Assembly (NCBI GenBank): GCA_002898855.1
Contig: BEIR01000006.1
Span: 1 to 18,330, forward strand
Source: a bacterium HR41
GTDB lineage: Bacteria > Actinomycetota > Thermoleophilia > Solirubrobacterales > Thermoleophilaceae
DNA: 18,330 nt
Reading direction: 5' to 3'
Shown: piece by piece, positions 1-6,482 of the stretch
How the letters are laid out: every line of letters starts with the position of its first letter
How positions within the stretch are numbered: position 1 is the first letter of the stretch
Translations under genes and position numbers: made by a program
Notes under the pieces: model-generated
What the model was told of the DNA's origin: nothing
Databases searched by the model: none
The model's input: the letters and a program-made list of their open reading frames with translations, nothing else

Positions 1-291
1 GCGCCGCTCGATGTGCAGATCGTCGAGGCGATCGGCCGCTTCCGCGCCGGTGGCTACGACGAGCGCCTCGGTTTCACGGTCTACGACACGCTGCGCTACA
101 AGCGCCTACTCGAGGAGCTCGCGCGCGAGGAGATCGCGGTGCTGATGGAGCGCTTGGTCGGGCGGATGCCGACGGAGCGCGCCGTCGCCCTGATCGAGGC
201 CGGCATCGATCCGCTGCACGATCTGATCGCCGCCATGCACCGCAAGTTGCTGCTCCAGGCGCTGAAGCGGATGCGCGAGCGCGAGGGCTGA
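1..291 (+). CDS. C-terminal part of a probable MerR-family transcriptional regulator (5' truncated)
   Basis: The frame is open from base 1 and ends in TGA at 289-291, so the window starts inside this gene. The visible 96 residues are helical and charged. They have an xxYxxxLxxLxxEEIxVLxERLxGxMPxERA pattern and end in an AMHRKLLLQALKRM segment. From memory this resembles the effector or dimerisation half of actinobacterial MerR regulators, which have a conserved tyrosine, an EE pair and a C-terminal 'RKLLL' helix. The DNA-binding domain would lie upstream and cannot be seen. A GTG at 13 is only an internal codon, because the in-frame residues before it (APLD) fit the same domain. The family call is recollection, not a search. 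It could instead be another alpha-helical regulator. Confidence 0.45.
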   Translation, partial: APLDVQIVEAIGRFRAGGYDERLGFTVYDTLRYKRLLEELAREEIAVLMERLVGRMPTERAVALIEAGIDPLHDLIAAMHRKLLLQALKRMREREG

Positions 292-303
292 AGGCAGGCG
301 CCG

Positions 304-1260
304 TCAGGCTCGCCGCGCTCGGTGCGCGCGGCGGCCCGCAGCGTGTGAGAGCAGCGCGAAGAGGCTCGGCAACGGCTCGTCGCGGGCGACCATGATCCGC
401 CTCAGCGCGAGTGGATCGCTTCGGCGTGTGGCGAGACCGGGCAGCTCGGTCTCGGCGGCCTGGTAGCCGGCGCGTGCGACAGCACGTTCGACGCCGCGGT
501 CGAAACGCCCCGCTGGGTAGCAGAAGTCGGTTGCCCGGACACCGAAAAGGCGCGCAATCGCGCGTCGCGATCCGCGTAGCTCACGCTCGAGCTGGGCCGT
601 ACCTGTGCGCGTGAGATCGGGGTGTGTGAGCGTGTGCGACGCGATCTCCCACCCGGCCGCCACGAGCCTCCGCACCTGTCGGGGGCGAAGTCCGTCGGGA
701 GAGTGCAGCGCGGCGACCTCGAGGTAGACCACCGCCGGCCAGCGCAGCCGCCCGAGGAGGGGAAACGCGTTGCGGTAGACGCTCGCATAGCCGTCGTCGA
801 AGGTGAGAACGATGGGCCGCGCCGGGAGCTGAGCGCGCCCGCGCCAAGCCGCCACGAGACGCGCCAAAGTAACCGCGCGAAAACCGTGTCGCCGCAGCCA
901 GTCGATGATCATCGCGAACTTCGCCGGATCGAGGTAGAGGGCCGGGTAGCGAGCGCTAGGCGGCGGATCGCGCACTTCGTGGAACCCGAGCAGCGGAACT
1001 CGTGCCGGAGACGGCGCCGTCGCGCCTCCACGATGGCGGCTGGAGCGGATGTGCGGGCGGTGCCGGTGGTGGCCGCCGAACACGGCGTGGCGCCCCGCGT
1101 GGCGTGTCCGTCCGAAACGCTCGCGCGAGGCGCCGTTCCCGCCCCCGCACCCCGGCGTTGCCAGCGCGCAGAGCGCGGCCACCGCCACCAGCGCGAGCGT
1201 GCGAGGCTGCGGGGAAAGAGATCGCGCGCTCGCTCGTCGGAAGCGGTCGAACAGCGGCAT
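304..1260 (-). CDS. Polysaccharide deacetylase (NodB-fold) lipoprotein with His-rich linker
   Basis: This is a 318-residue protein. The ATG at 1260 gives a typical export signal: a basic N-terminus, the hydrophobic run LALVAVAALCALA and a lipobox-like TPGC with Cys38. It is therefore probably an exported lipoprotein. A His-rich segment follows (about residues 54-76, seven His). The catalytic domain begins near VPLLGFHEV (88-96). It has the metal-binding TFDDGY motif (153-158, Asp155/Asp156), the SHTLTH motif (His209/His213) and a CYPAGR motif. The family (carbohydrate esterase 4) removes N- or O-acetyl groups from peptidoglycan, chitin-like or exopolysaccharide chains, using a divalent metal. 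The longer frame upstream to 1707 lies antisense to the nitrilase gene and has no signal-like start. The substrate cannot be told from sequence. The gene is divergent from the Nit-family amidase. Confidence 0.9.
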   Translation of the reverse strand: MPLFDRFRRASARSLSPQPRTLALVAVAALCALATPGCGGGNGASRERFGRTRHAGRHAVFGGHHRHRPHIRSSRHRGGATAPSPARVPLLGFHEVRDPPPSARYPALYLDPAKFAMIIDWLRRHGFRAVTLARLVAAWRGRAQLPARPIVLTFDDGYASVYRNAFPLLGRLRWPAVVYLEVAALHSPDGLRPRQVRRLVAAGWEIASHTLTHPDLTRTGTAQLERELRGSRRAIARLFGVRATDFCYPAGRFDRGVERAVARAGYQAAETELPGLATRRSDPLALRRIMVARDEPLPSLFALLSHAAGRRAHRARRA

Positions 1261-1358
1261 CCGTCCGGCCACGCTAGCGCGATCCAGCGCGAGAAATGGG
1301 AGCCCCGTCGGCACTGAGCGCGGTTGGGGCAGCCGCCCGCTGTCGGGACTCGCCTTCG

Positions 1359-1364
1359 TAGACT
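1359..1364 (+). promoter_or_regulatory. Candidate -10 hexamer (TAGACT) for leaderless nitrilase mRNA
   Basis: TAGACT is followed by 7 bases and then the GTG at 1372, so transcription would start at or next to the start codon. I see no Shine-Dalgarno sequence in that spacer. No convincing -35 is present at 16-18 bases upstream. The call rests on the same arrangement recurring at other genes in this window. Confidence 0.5.
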
Positions 1365-1371
1365 CGCGGCC

Positions 1372-2208
1372 GTGGTCGCGGCCGTTGTGCAGCTGAACTC
1401 GGGCGAGAACCGGGCACGCAATCTCGCGCGCGCGGAAGAGCTTGTCCGCCGCGCCGCCGGGCATGGCGCCGCGCTCGTCGTCCTGCCCGAGAAGTTCAAC
1501 CGGCTCGGTCACCCGGAGTTCGTCGCCCGCAACGCCGAGCCCCTCGACGGGCCGACGATCACCTGGGCGCGCGAGCTGGCCCGCGAGCTCGCGATCGACC
1601 TGGTGGCCGGCTCGATCCTCGAGCTCCGCCCCGGCGCTCGACCGGCGAACGCCAGCGTGCACGTGCGCCCCGACGGCGAGATCGGCGCTGTCTACCGCAA
1701 AGTGCACCTCTTCGACGTCGACGTGGGCGGTGCGAGCTACCGCGAGTCCGACACCGAGGCGCCCGGCGACGAAGCGGTCGTCAGCGTGCTAGCCGACGGT
1801 ACGAAGCTTGGGCTTGCGATCTGTTACGACCTTCGTTTCCCCGAGCTCTTCCGCGAGCTCGCCCTCCGCGGCGCCGAGGTGATCGCGCTGCCCGCTGCGT
1901 TCACTGTCCCGACCGGCCGCGCCCACTGGCAGGTGCTGCTGCGGGCGCGAGCGATCGAAAACCAGGTGTTCGTGCTCGCCGCCGGTCAGGTGGGCGAACA
2001 TCCGCCAGGACTAGCGAGCTACGGTCACTCGCTGATAGTCGACCCGTGGGGAGCCGTGCTCGCGCGTGTCGCCGCCGGCGAAGGAGTCGCGGGCGCGCGC
2101 CTCGAGCGCGACTTGCAGCGCCACGTGCGCGCGCGGATGCCGGTGCTCGAACACCGGGTGCCGAGCGTGTACCGCTCGCTCACCAGCGCGCATCGTGCGA
2201 CTCCATGA
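1372..2208 (+). CDS. Carbon-nitrogen hydrolase, Nit1/Nit2-type (deaminated glutathione amidase / omega-amidase-like)
   Basis: This is a cytoplasmic 278-residue nitrilase-superfamily amidase. The catalytic triad is visible: Glu40 in LPEKFN, Lys110 in YRKVHLFD and Cys151 in AICYDLRFPEL. The RAIENQVFVLAAGQ block and the C-terminal YGHSLIVDPWG block are typical of the Nit branch. That branch hydrolyses alpha-keto-acid amides such as deaminated glutathione or alpha-ketoglutaramate. I chose GTG 1372 because MVAAVVQLNSG matches the usual N-terminal beta strand of the family. A TAGACT hexamer also lies exactly 7 bases upstream. The frame stays open upstream to a TTG at 1324, which would add 16 residues that do not look like the family. 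The 3' end overlaps the convergent DUF2804 gene by 29 bases. The exact substrate is uncertain. Confidence 0.9.
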   Translation: MVAAVVQLNSGENRARNLARAEELVRRAAGHGAALVVLPEKFNRLGHPEFVARNAEPLDGPTITWARELARELAIDLVAGSILELRPGARPANASVHVRPDGEIGAVYRKVHLFDVDVGGASYRESDTEAPGDEAVVSVLADGTKLGLAICYDLRFPELFRELALRGAEVIALPAAFTVPTGRAHWQVLLRARAIENQVFVLAAGQVGEHPPGLASYGHSLIVDPWGAVLARVAAGEGVAGARLERDLQRHVRARMPVLEHRVPSVYRSLTSAHRATP

Positions 2209-3055
2209 CGCCCACGCCGCGCACCAACTCGATCGCTCCGGGGAGCGTGCCGCGGAACGCGCCGAACGGCTGGCGATAGTCCACCCGCACGAAGCCGAGG
2301 GACAGCTGTTCGCGCCGCTCCGCCCAGGGTTCGAACTCGAGCAAGCATCCCGAGCGCGAGCGCACCCACCTGAGGTCACTACCGAACTGCACCGGCTCGG
2401 TTTCGTGCGCAACGCCGTCGATCCAGACCGTGCGTTCGCTTGCGCGCTCGTCGTCGTGGATTCCCGCCACGAGGTTCCAAGCGAGGGTCTCGCCGTTCGT
2501 GCCGTCGCCGATGCCGGCGCTCCAGCGCCACACGGTGCGGCGGCGGTGGTAGCCGGCGCTCTCGTCGACGAGCGCGTAGCCCTCGTATGTGTGGCACTCG
2601 CCGGCGATCGCGACCTCGGCGCGCGCCGGGCCGACACGCTTGCGTGTCCAAATGTAGTCGCGCCCCTCCGGCGAGGCCACCTCCACGGGAGAGCGCGGCT
2701 CGATCTCGATCGTCACTGTCTCGCCCTCGTCGCAGATGGCGACACGCTCCGGAGCGATGCGAAGGCGGCGCCGAGTCGCGCCCGTCACGCCGCGCAGCTC
2801 GCCGGCCGGCGTTGCGAGCGCCCACCAGCGTCGCGGTACCCCGAGCACCTTCGCCTCGGCTGCGCAGATCGCGAGCTCGGGCGCGGCGAAGAGCACATAG
2901 CACCACTGCTTCAGCGGTCTCGTTCCACGCAGTAACGGCATAGGAGCGGGCGGCAGCGGAACTCCAGGCACCTCGACCCGCTCGCCGCGCAGTGGCGCTT
3001 CGAGCGGTGCTGTCCGGCGAAGAGCAGGGCGCGAGTGAAGCAAACCCGCCGGCAC
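2180..3055 (-). CDS. DUF2804-family protein of unknown function
   Basis: This is a 291-residue soluble protein with no signal peptide or membrane segment. It is rich in Trp, Arg and beta-type alternation. Visible blocks are LLRGTRPLKQWCYVLFAAPE near residues 40-60, RRWWALATP, RDYIWTRKRVGP, ECHTYEGYALVDESAGYH and a WSAGIGDGTNGETLAWNLVAG core. These resemble DUF2804 proteins of actinobacteria as I remember them, whose biochemical role is not established. The GTG start at 3055 is well supported: GGAG lies six bases upstream on the minus strand. It is divergent from the TetR gene, and a perfect dyad lies 11 bases upstream of its start, so TetR control is likely. If the TetR is FadR-like the protein may belong to lipid metabolism, but that is inference. 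Confidence 0.65.
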   Translation of the reverse strand: MPAGLLHSRPALRRTAPLEAPLRGERVEVPGVPLPPAPMPLLRGTRPLKQWCYVLFAAPELAICAAEAKVLGVPRRWWALATPAGELRGVTGATRRRLRIAPERVAICDEGETVTIEIEPRSPVEVASPEGRDYIWTRKRVGPARAEVAIAGECHTYEGYALVDESAGYHRRRTVWRWSAGIGDGTNGETLAWNLVAGIHDDERASERTVWIDGVAHETEPVQFGSDLRWVRSRSGCLLEFEPWAERREQLSLGFVRVDYRQPFGAFRGTLPGAIELVRGVGVMESHDARW

Positions 3056-3061
3056 TTTAGA

Positions 3062-3065
3062 CTCC
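3062..3065 (-). promoter_or_regulatory. Ribosome binding site of the DUF2804 gene
   Basis: On the minus strand GGAG is followed by TCTAAA and then GTG (3055-3053), a good Shine-Dalgarno spacing. It decides the start of this gene and shows that not every gene here is leaderless. Confidence 0.6.
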
Positions 3066-3066
3066 A

Positions 3067-3082
3067 GATTGACTCGTCAATC
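3067..3082. promoter_or_regulatory. Perfect inverted repeat, likely TetR operator
   Basis: GATTGAC, two bases (TC), then GTCAATC form a perfect dyad with 7-base arms. It is AT-rich against a GC-rich background. It lies between the divergent DUF2804 start (3055) and the TetR start (3152). The core TTGAC-N2-GTCAA is a typical size for a TetR-family half-site pair. Each arm also contains TTGAC, which could serve as a -35 element, so a bound repressor would block polymerase. Binding by the neighbouring TetR protein is inferred from position and symmetry. Confidence 0.65.
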
Positions 3083-3151
3083 AAGCGCGGCGGGTCGCTC
3101 GCTGTCGCCGGCACCGGCTGCACCGAGCCGCCGCCGCCCCACTCACTTGCG

Positions 3152-3781
3152 ATGGCAGCGGGAGAACGTTCCACTTCCGGCGGTTCGGCCGACAGGCGAC
3201 GGCAGATCCTCGACGCGGCGATCCGTGTGTTCGCCGAACGCGGCTTTCACCAGTGCCGGGTGTCGGACGTCGCCGACGAAGCCGGAGTCGCCTACGGCCT
3301 CGTCTACCACTACTTCAAATCCAAAGAAGAGATCCTCAACACGCTGTTCCTCGAGCGCTGGCAGCTGATGCTCGACGCGATCGCCGAGATCGACGCTCGT
3401 GACCTTCCTGCGCGCGAGAAGCTCGCCCAGGTGGCGGCGTTCATCGTCGACTCCTACCGTCACGACCCCAACCTGATGAAGGTCATCATCGTCGAGGTGA
3501 CGCGCTCCTCGCACTCGTTCGGGGCACGGCATCTCGACAAGATTCAGGAAGCCTACGACGGCATCGCGCGGATCGTCGAACGTGCCCAGCGCGAGGGGAC
3601 GTTCCGCAACGACATCCCGGCCGATTACGGAGCGTTGTTCTTCTACGGCGCGATCGAGCAGCTGTTGACCGCCTGGATCTTCGCGATGCTGCCACCGACG
3701 GAAGAGGAGTTCGAGCGCGCCAAGCAGCTCGTCGTCGACGCTCTCTGCAGCGGTCTGGAGCTCGAGCCGGCGCGCGCTTGA
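3152..3781 (+). CDS. TetR/AcrR-family transcriptional regulator (FadR-like)
   Basis: This is a 209-residue DNA-binding repressor. The N-terminal helix-turn-helix is clear: RRQILDAAIRVFAERGF, then VSDVADEAGVAYGLVYHYFKSKEEIL, about residues 15-60. The remaining roughly 150 residues are the helical ligand-binding and dimerisation domain, with a RDLPAREKLAQVAAFIV segment and a long C-terminal helix. The layout resembles the FadR-like TetR proteins that bind acyl-CoA and repress beta-oxidation genes, but the ligand cannot be read from the sequence. I chose ATG 3152 because the residues encoded upstream of it (GTGCTEPPPPHSL) look non-coding and include the operator region. I see no strong Shine-Dalgarno sequence. 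It probably represses itself and the divergent DUF2804 gene through the dyad. Confidence 0.88.
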   Translation: MAAGERSTSGGSADRRRQILDAAIRVFAERGFHQCRVSDVADEAGVAYGLVYHYFKSKEEILNTLFLERWQLMLDAIAEIDARDLPAREKLAQVAAFIVDSYRHDPNLMKVIIVEVTRSSHSFGARHLDKIQEAYDGIARIVERAQREGTFRNDIPADYGALFFYGAIEQLLTAWIFAMLPPTEEEFERAKQLVVDALCSGLELEPARA

Positions 3782-3910
3782 CAGCGCGCCTGCAGCGTCC
3801 GGCGTGGGGCGTCGGGCGGAAAGACAAAAGCCTCTTCGCCGCTCGCTGTTGGCGTGTGCGGCGCTGGCCGTGGTGCGCTGCCGCCCGCTCCTCTGCTTGA
3901 ATCCGACACG

Positions 3911-4057
3911 ATGGCAGGGAGCGAGGTGGTGAAGCGGCTCGCGTGGAACGGGCTGTTGGCAGCGACGGGAGCGCTCGCGGCGTTCGTCGCGCACCGTCTT
4001 GCGGCAGCGATCTGGGTGCGCGTCACGGGCGAAGCTCCACCGGACGACCGCTCGTGA
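3911..4057 (+). CDS. DUF4235-family small membrane protein
   Basis: This is a 48-residue protein starting at ATG 3911. It has one membrane segment (GLLAATGALAAFVAHRLAAAIW) followed by RVTGEAPPDD, the usual 'tG..PP' ending of DUF4235 proteins. Its function is unknown. The family is found in actinobacteria, often next to DUF3618 and holin-like genes, as here. It is the first gene of a four-gene run. Its stop codon overlaps the next start (GTGA at 4054-4057), so translation is probably coupled. TTGAAT at 3897-3902, eight bases before the ATG, is a poor candidate -10. Confidence 0.75.
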   Translation: MAGSEVVKRLAWNGLLAATGALAAFVAHRLAAAIWVRVTGEAPPDDRS

Positions 4058-4227
4058 CGCTCGAACCACAGACCGCCGCCGGCACGGAGGCCGCCCGCGA
4101 GCGGCACCTCGACGAGCCGCCCCCGGCGCAAGACAGCGCCACGACCAGACCGCAAATCGAGCTCGCGCTCGCTTTCGCGGCCGGTGTCGCGCTGGCGGCG
4201 CTACTGCGACGTCTGGCCAGAAGGTGA
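4054..4227 (+). CDS. Small single-pass membrane protein of unknown family
   Basis: This is a 57-residue protein. The GTG at 4054 overlaps the DUF4235 stop, and its own stop overlaps the GTG of the holin-like gene (GTGA at 4224-4227). That makes it a translationally coupled middle gene. The N-terminal 35 residues are polar and acidic (EPQTAAGTEAARERHLDEPP), and one membrane helix follows (IELALAFAAGVALAALLRRL) with a basic cytoplasmic end. I do not recognise a family. Its position in the envelope operon suggests a membrane accessory role. Automated annotation could easily miss it because of its size. Confidence 0.7.
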   Translation: MTLEPQTAAGTEAARERHLDEPPPAQDSATTRPQIELALAFAAGVALAALLRRLARR

Positions 4228-4679
4228 GTTCCGCGCAGCGACAGCACGAGCCGAGCGAAGTCGACGAGCAGCGGCCGTCGCCGCGCTCGCTCGGCGAGAT
4301 CGTCGCCGACATCTCGACGCATTCGGCGCGGATCGTCCGCGAGGAGATCGCTCTCGCGAAGGCTGAGGTGCGCGAGAAGGTCTCGAGCCTTTGGCGCGGT
4401 GCTGTGGTGGGCGCTGCGGCCGGGGTTTTCGTGCTGGCCGCTGTCGTGACCGCGCTGCACGCGCTCGCCTTGCTGCTCGCCGATCTCCTCGGCGCCAACG
4501 CCTGGGTCGGGTACGCGGTCGTGACAGCGCTGCTGTTGATTGCAGCGGCCTGCGCTGGTTGGCTGGCGTGGCGTCTGGTGCGCCGCGGCACGCCACCGAC
4601 GCCCCAGCTCGCGATCGAGGAGGCGCGCGTCACCCGTGAGCGTCTGTCGGCAAGCGCAGCGGATAGCGAAGGGATCTAG
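4224..4679 (+). CDS. Phage-holin-like membrane protein (actinobacterial Holin-X, PF07332 type)
   Basis: This is a 151-residue protein. The N-terminal amphipathic region PRSLGEIVADISTHSARIVR runs into EEIALAKAEVREKVSSL, the typical start of this family. Two hydrophobic hairpins follow, VVGAAAGVFVLAAVVTALHA and WVGYAVVTALLLIAAACAGW, then a charged tail. Despite the family name these are ordinary chromosomal actinobacterial proteins, and no other phage genes occur here. I chose GTG 4224 from the GTGA overlap with the preceding stop. The frame extends further upstream only as a shadow of the previous gene. Two bases separate its TAG from the DUF3618 ATG, which supports an operon. Its role is unknown, probably in envelope or membrane homeostasis. 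Confidence 0.8.
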   Translation: MSSAQRQHEPSEVDEQRPSPRSLGEIVADISTHSARIVREEIALAKAEVREKVSSLWRGAVVGAAAGVFVLAAVVTALHALALLLADLLGANAWVGYAVVTALLLIAAACAGWLAWRLVRRGTPPTPQLAIEEARVTRERLSASAADSEGI

Positions 4680-4681
4680 AG

Positions 4682-4903
4682 ATGGCGCGATCGACCGACG
4701 AAATCCGGCAGTCGATCGAGCAGGCGCGGCGCGAGCTCGCGGGCTCGCTCGTCGAGCTGCAGGCGAAAACGAACGAGCTCGCCGACTGGCGGCTGCAGTT
4801 CAACCGCCACCGGCGCGCCGCGCTCGTCGGTGCGCTCGCCGCCGGGTTCGTTCTCGGTGGCGGTGTCGCCGCGCTCGCGACCTGGCTGGCGGGGCGTCGC
4901 TAG
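4682..4903 (+). CDS. DUF3618-family membrane protein
   Basis: This is a 73-residue protein. The N-terminus, STDEIRQSIEQARRELAGSL followed by VELQAKTNELADW, matches the DUF3618 pattern of an acidic and basic helix ('I...R..La.tl..L..K'). One membrane segment follows (AALVGALAAGFVLGGGVAAL). It is the last gene of the four-gene operon and ends 10 bases before the end of the convergent flippase gene, so there is no room for a separate terminator. The function is not established. DUF3618 genes commonly neighbour holin-X and DUF4235 genes in actinobacteria. Confidence 0.82.
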   Translation: MARSTDEIRQSIEQARRELAGSLVELQAKTNELADWRLQFNRHRRAALVGALAAGFVLGGGVAALATWLAGRR

Positions 4904-4913
4904 CGACAACCGT

Positions 4914-6482
4914 TCACCGGCGTCTGTACCTCTCGCGGAACGCCTCTAGCGCGCGCAGCGGGGCGCGCTCACCTACCGCTAGCAGAGCCGCGGTGTAGAG
5001 CCCCACTGCGCCGAGCAGCGCTGCTAGGAGCCACGGGCCCTGCGGTGCTCTTCCCACGAAGAGGAACAGCACCAGAGTCGTCAGGACGGCGGCTGCTGCT
5101 GCTCTTGCCACCGTTCCCAGGGCCGATCCGAGGGGGAGGGCAAGCGTACGTTCGAGCAGGCGTACGTGCGCCGCGACGTACAGGGTGTACGACAGCGACG
5201 TTCCGAGGATCGGTGCCGCGAGACCGATGACGGGAATGAGAGCGACATCTACAGCCGCGTTCAGCGTGAGCACAGCGATGGCGATCGGCACGCGCTTCGC
5301 AGCGTCACCAAGGTAGTTGACGCTCATCGTCACCAGCGGTCCGAAACCGAGCAGGAAAACGTACAGGGCCAGACCAGACAAGACGGCCCCAGAGTCGTCG
5401 AAGCGTGAACCGAGCGCGAAACGCATGATCGCCTCGCCCCAGAGCAGTACTGGCGGCAGCACGGCGAACTGGAGGAGGGTGATCGCCCGCAACCCGGCCA
5501 TGAGTGTGTCGGCGCGCGGCCGCTGCTCGTCGGGCGCGCGCGCGAGCCGCGGAGCGATCGCTGCAGCGAGCGAGAGCCCCGGGTACTGGAGGAACGCTGT
5601 AAGCCGCAGAGGTGCGGCCAGGATGCCCGCGGAAGCTGATCCCATGAGCGCGCCGACGAGCAGTACGTCGATCTGGTTGAACAGAATCATCGTGGCGTCG
5701 ATCGCCAGGATCGCCGACGAGTAGGTGAAGAGTCGGCGTGTAGACACGGGGTCGAAACCGTGCCCCTCTTCGCCATTCGTGCCTACCCGCGGCAAGACCG
5801 CGAAGAGAGTTCCCAATCCTACCAGTGCGCCGATCACATAGCCCGAGGCGCGTCCGAGCGCCGCGCCGACGACGCCCGTACCGGCGAGCACGAGGGTCAC
5901 CGTCAACACGAATTCGCTGGTGCTCTTAACCAGCACCATCGGCAGGCCGGCTGGGATACGTCCCGTGGCTTGGAAGGCGGCAGCCACGAACTGCATGAAC
6001 GAGTCTCCCGCGACAGCGAGAGCGAGGATGCGGATAACCGGCCCGATCTCGGGCTCGGCGAAGACATCGGGTGCGAAGAGCGATAAGCCCCACAATGCGG
6101 CTACGCTCGCGACGCTGAGCGCGGTCTTCACGCGCAGAGCAAGGGCGACGACCTGCCGCAAGCCGGACGGCACAGCCCTCCTCTCGGCGAGGAAGCGCGC
6201 AGCGCCGTGCGACACGCCGAAGTCCGCAACGAGAGAAGCGACGCTCGCGACCGCCATGCCAACGCTCAGAACGCCGAAGTCGCGCGGACCGAGGAGTCGC
6301 GCCAAGAGCACGGTCAGCAGCGCAGTGAACGCCGCTGTTGTTGCTTGAATCGCTAGCTGGGCCGCTGCGTTCGCGGCTACGCCGCGCTCGGCCGCTATCC
6401 GCGCGATCGGCGTCGGTTCAGCACTCGGAGCTCCGATAACTCGTAGCCTACGGTCGTTGACAGGACCGCTTCGATGCCGCAC
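4914..6482 (-). CDS. Polysaccharide / lipid-linked oligosaccharide flippase (Wzx-like, MOP superfamily)
   Basis: This is a 522-residue integral membrane protein with a dozen or more hydrophobic segments. The first block (AANAAAQLAIQATTAAFTAL) runs into LLARLLGPRDFGVLSVGMA, which is typical of Wzx/RfbX flippases. Later blocks include NQIDVLLVGALMGSASAGIL and a C-terminal polysaccharide-synthesis-like half. Such proteins move lipid-linked sugar repeat units across the cytoplasmic membrane. GTG 6482 is the only standard start I can find before the first membrane segment. It overlaps the start of the divergent O-antigen ligase gene (ATG 6474) by 9 bases, so this start is uncertain or the promoters lie inside the opposing genes. 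Together with the two genes to the right it forms a surface-glycan block. Confidence 0.85.
   Translation of the reverse strand: MRHRSGPVNDRRLRVIGAPSAEPTPIARIAAERGVAANAAAQLAIQATTAAFTALLTVLLARLLGPRDFGVLSVGMAVASVASLVADFGVSHGAARFLAERRAVPSGLRQVVALALRVKTALSVASVAALWGLSLFAPDVFAEPEIGPVIRILALAVAGDSFMQFVAAAFQATGRIPAGLPMVLVKSTSEFVLTVTLVLAGTGVVGAALGRASGYVIGALVGLGTLFAVLPRVGTNGEEGHGFDPVSTRRLFTYSSAILAIDATMILFNQIDVLLVGALMGSASAGILAAPLRLTAFLQYPGLSLAAAIAPRLARAPDEQRPRADTLMAGLRAITLLQFAVLPPVLLWGEAIMRFALGSRFDDSGAVLSGLALYVFLLGFGPLVTMSVNYLGDAAKRVPIAIAVLTLNAAVDVALIPVIGLAAPILGTSLSYTLYVAAHVRLLERTLALPLGSALGTVARAAAAAVLTTLVLFLFVGRAPQGPWLLAALLGAVGLYTAALLAVGERAPLRALEAFRERYRRR

Noticed and set aside
2066..2935. Long plus-strand open frame opposite the DUF2804 gene
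   Set aside because: It is a high-GC antisense shadow. It has no domain-like pattern, is rich in Arg/Ala/His, and the opposite strand gives a coherent protein with a Shine-Dalgarno sequence.
3143..4633. 496-codon minus-strand frame across the TetR gene and the small-protein operon
   Set aside because: It covers five well-supported plus-strand genes, its product is compositionally biased, and it has no recognisable motif or start signal.
4224..4679. Prophage remnant suggested by the holin-like gene
   Set aside because: No integrase, endolysin, capsid or attachment-site repeats are visible. The holin-X family is common in actinobacterial chromosomes beside DUF3618 and DUF4235.
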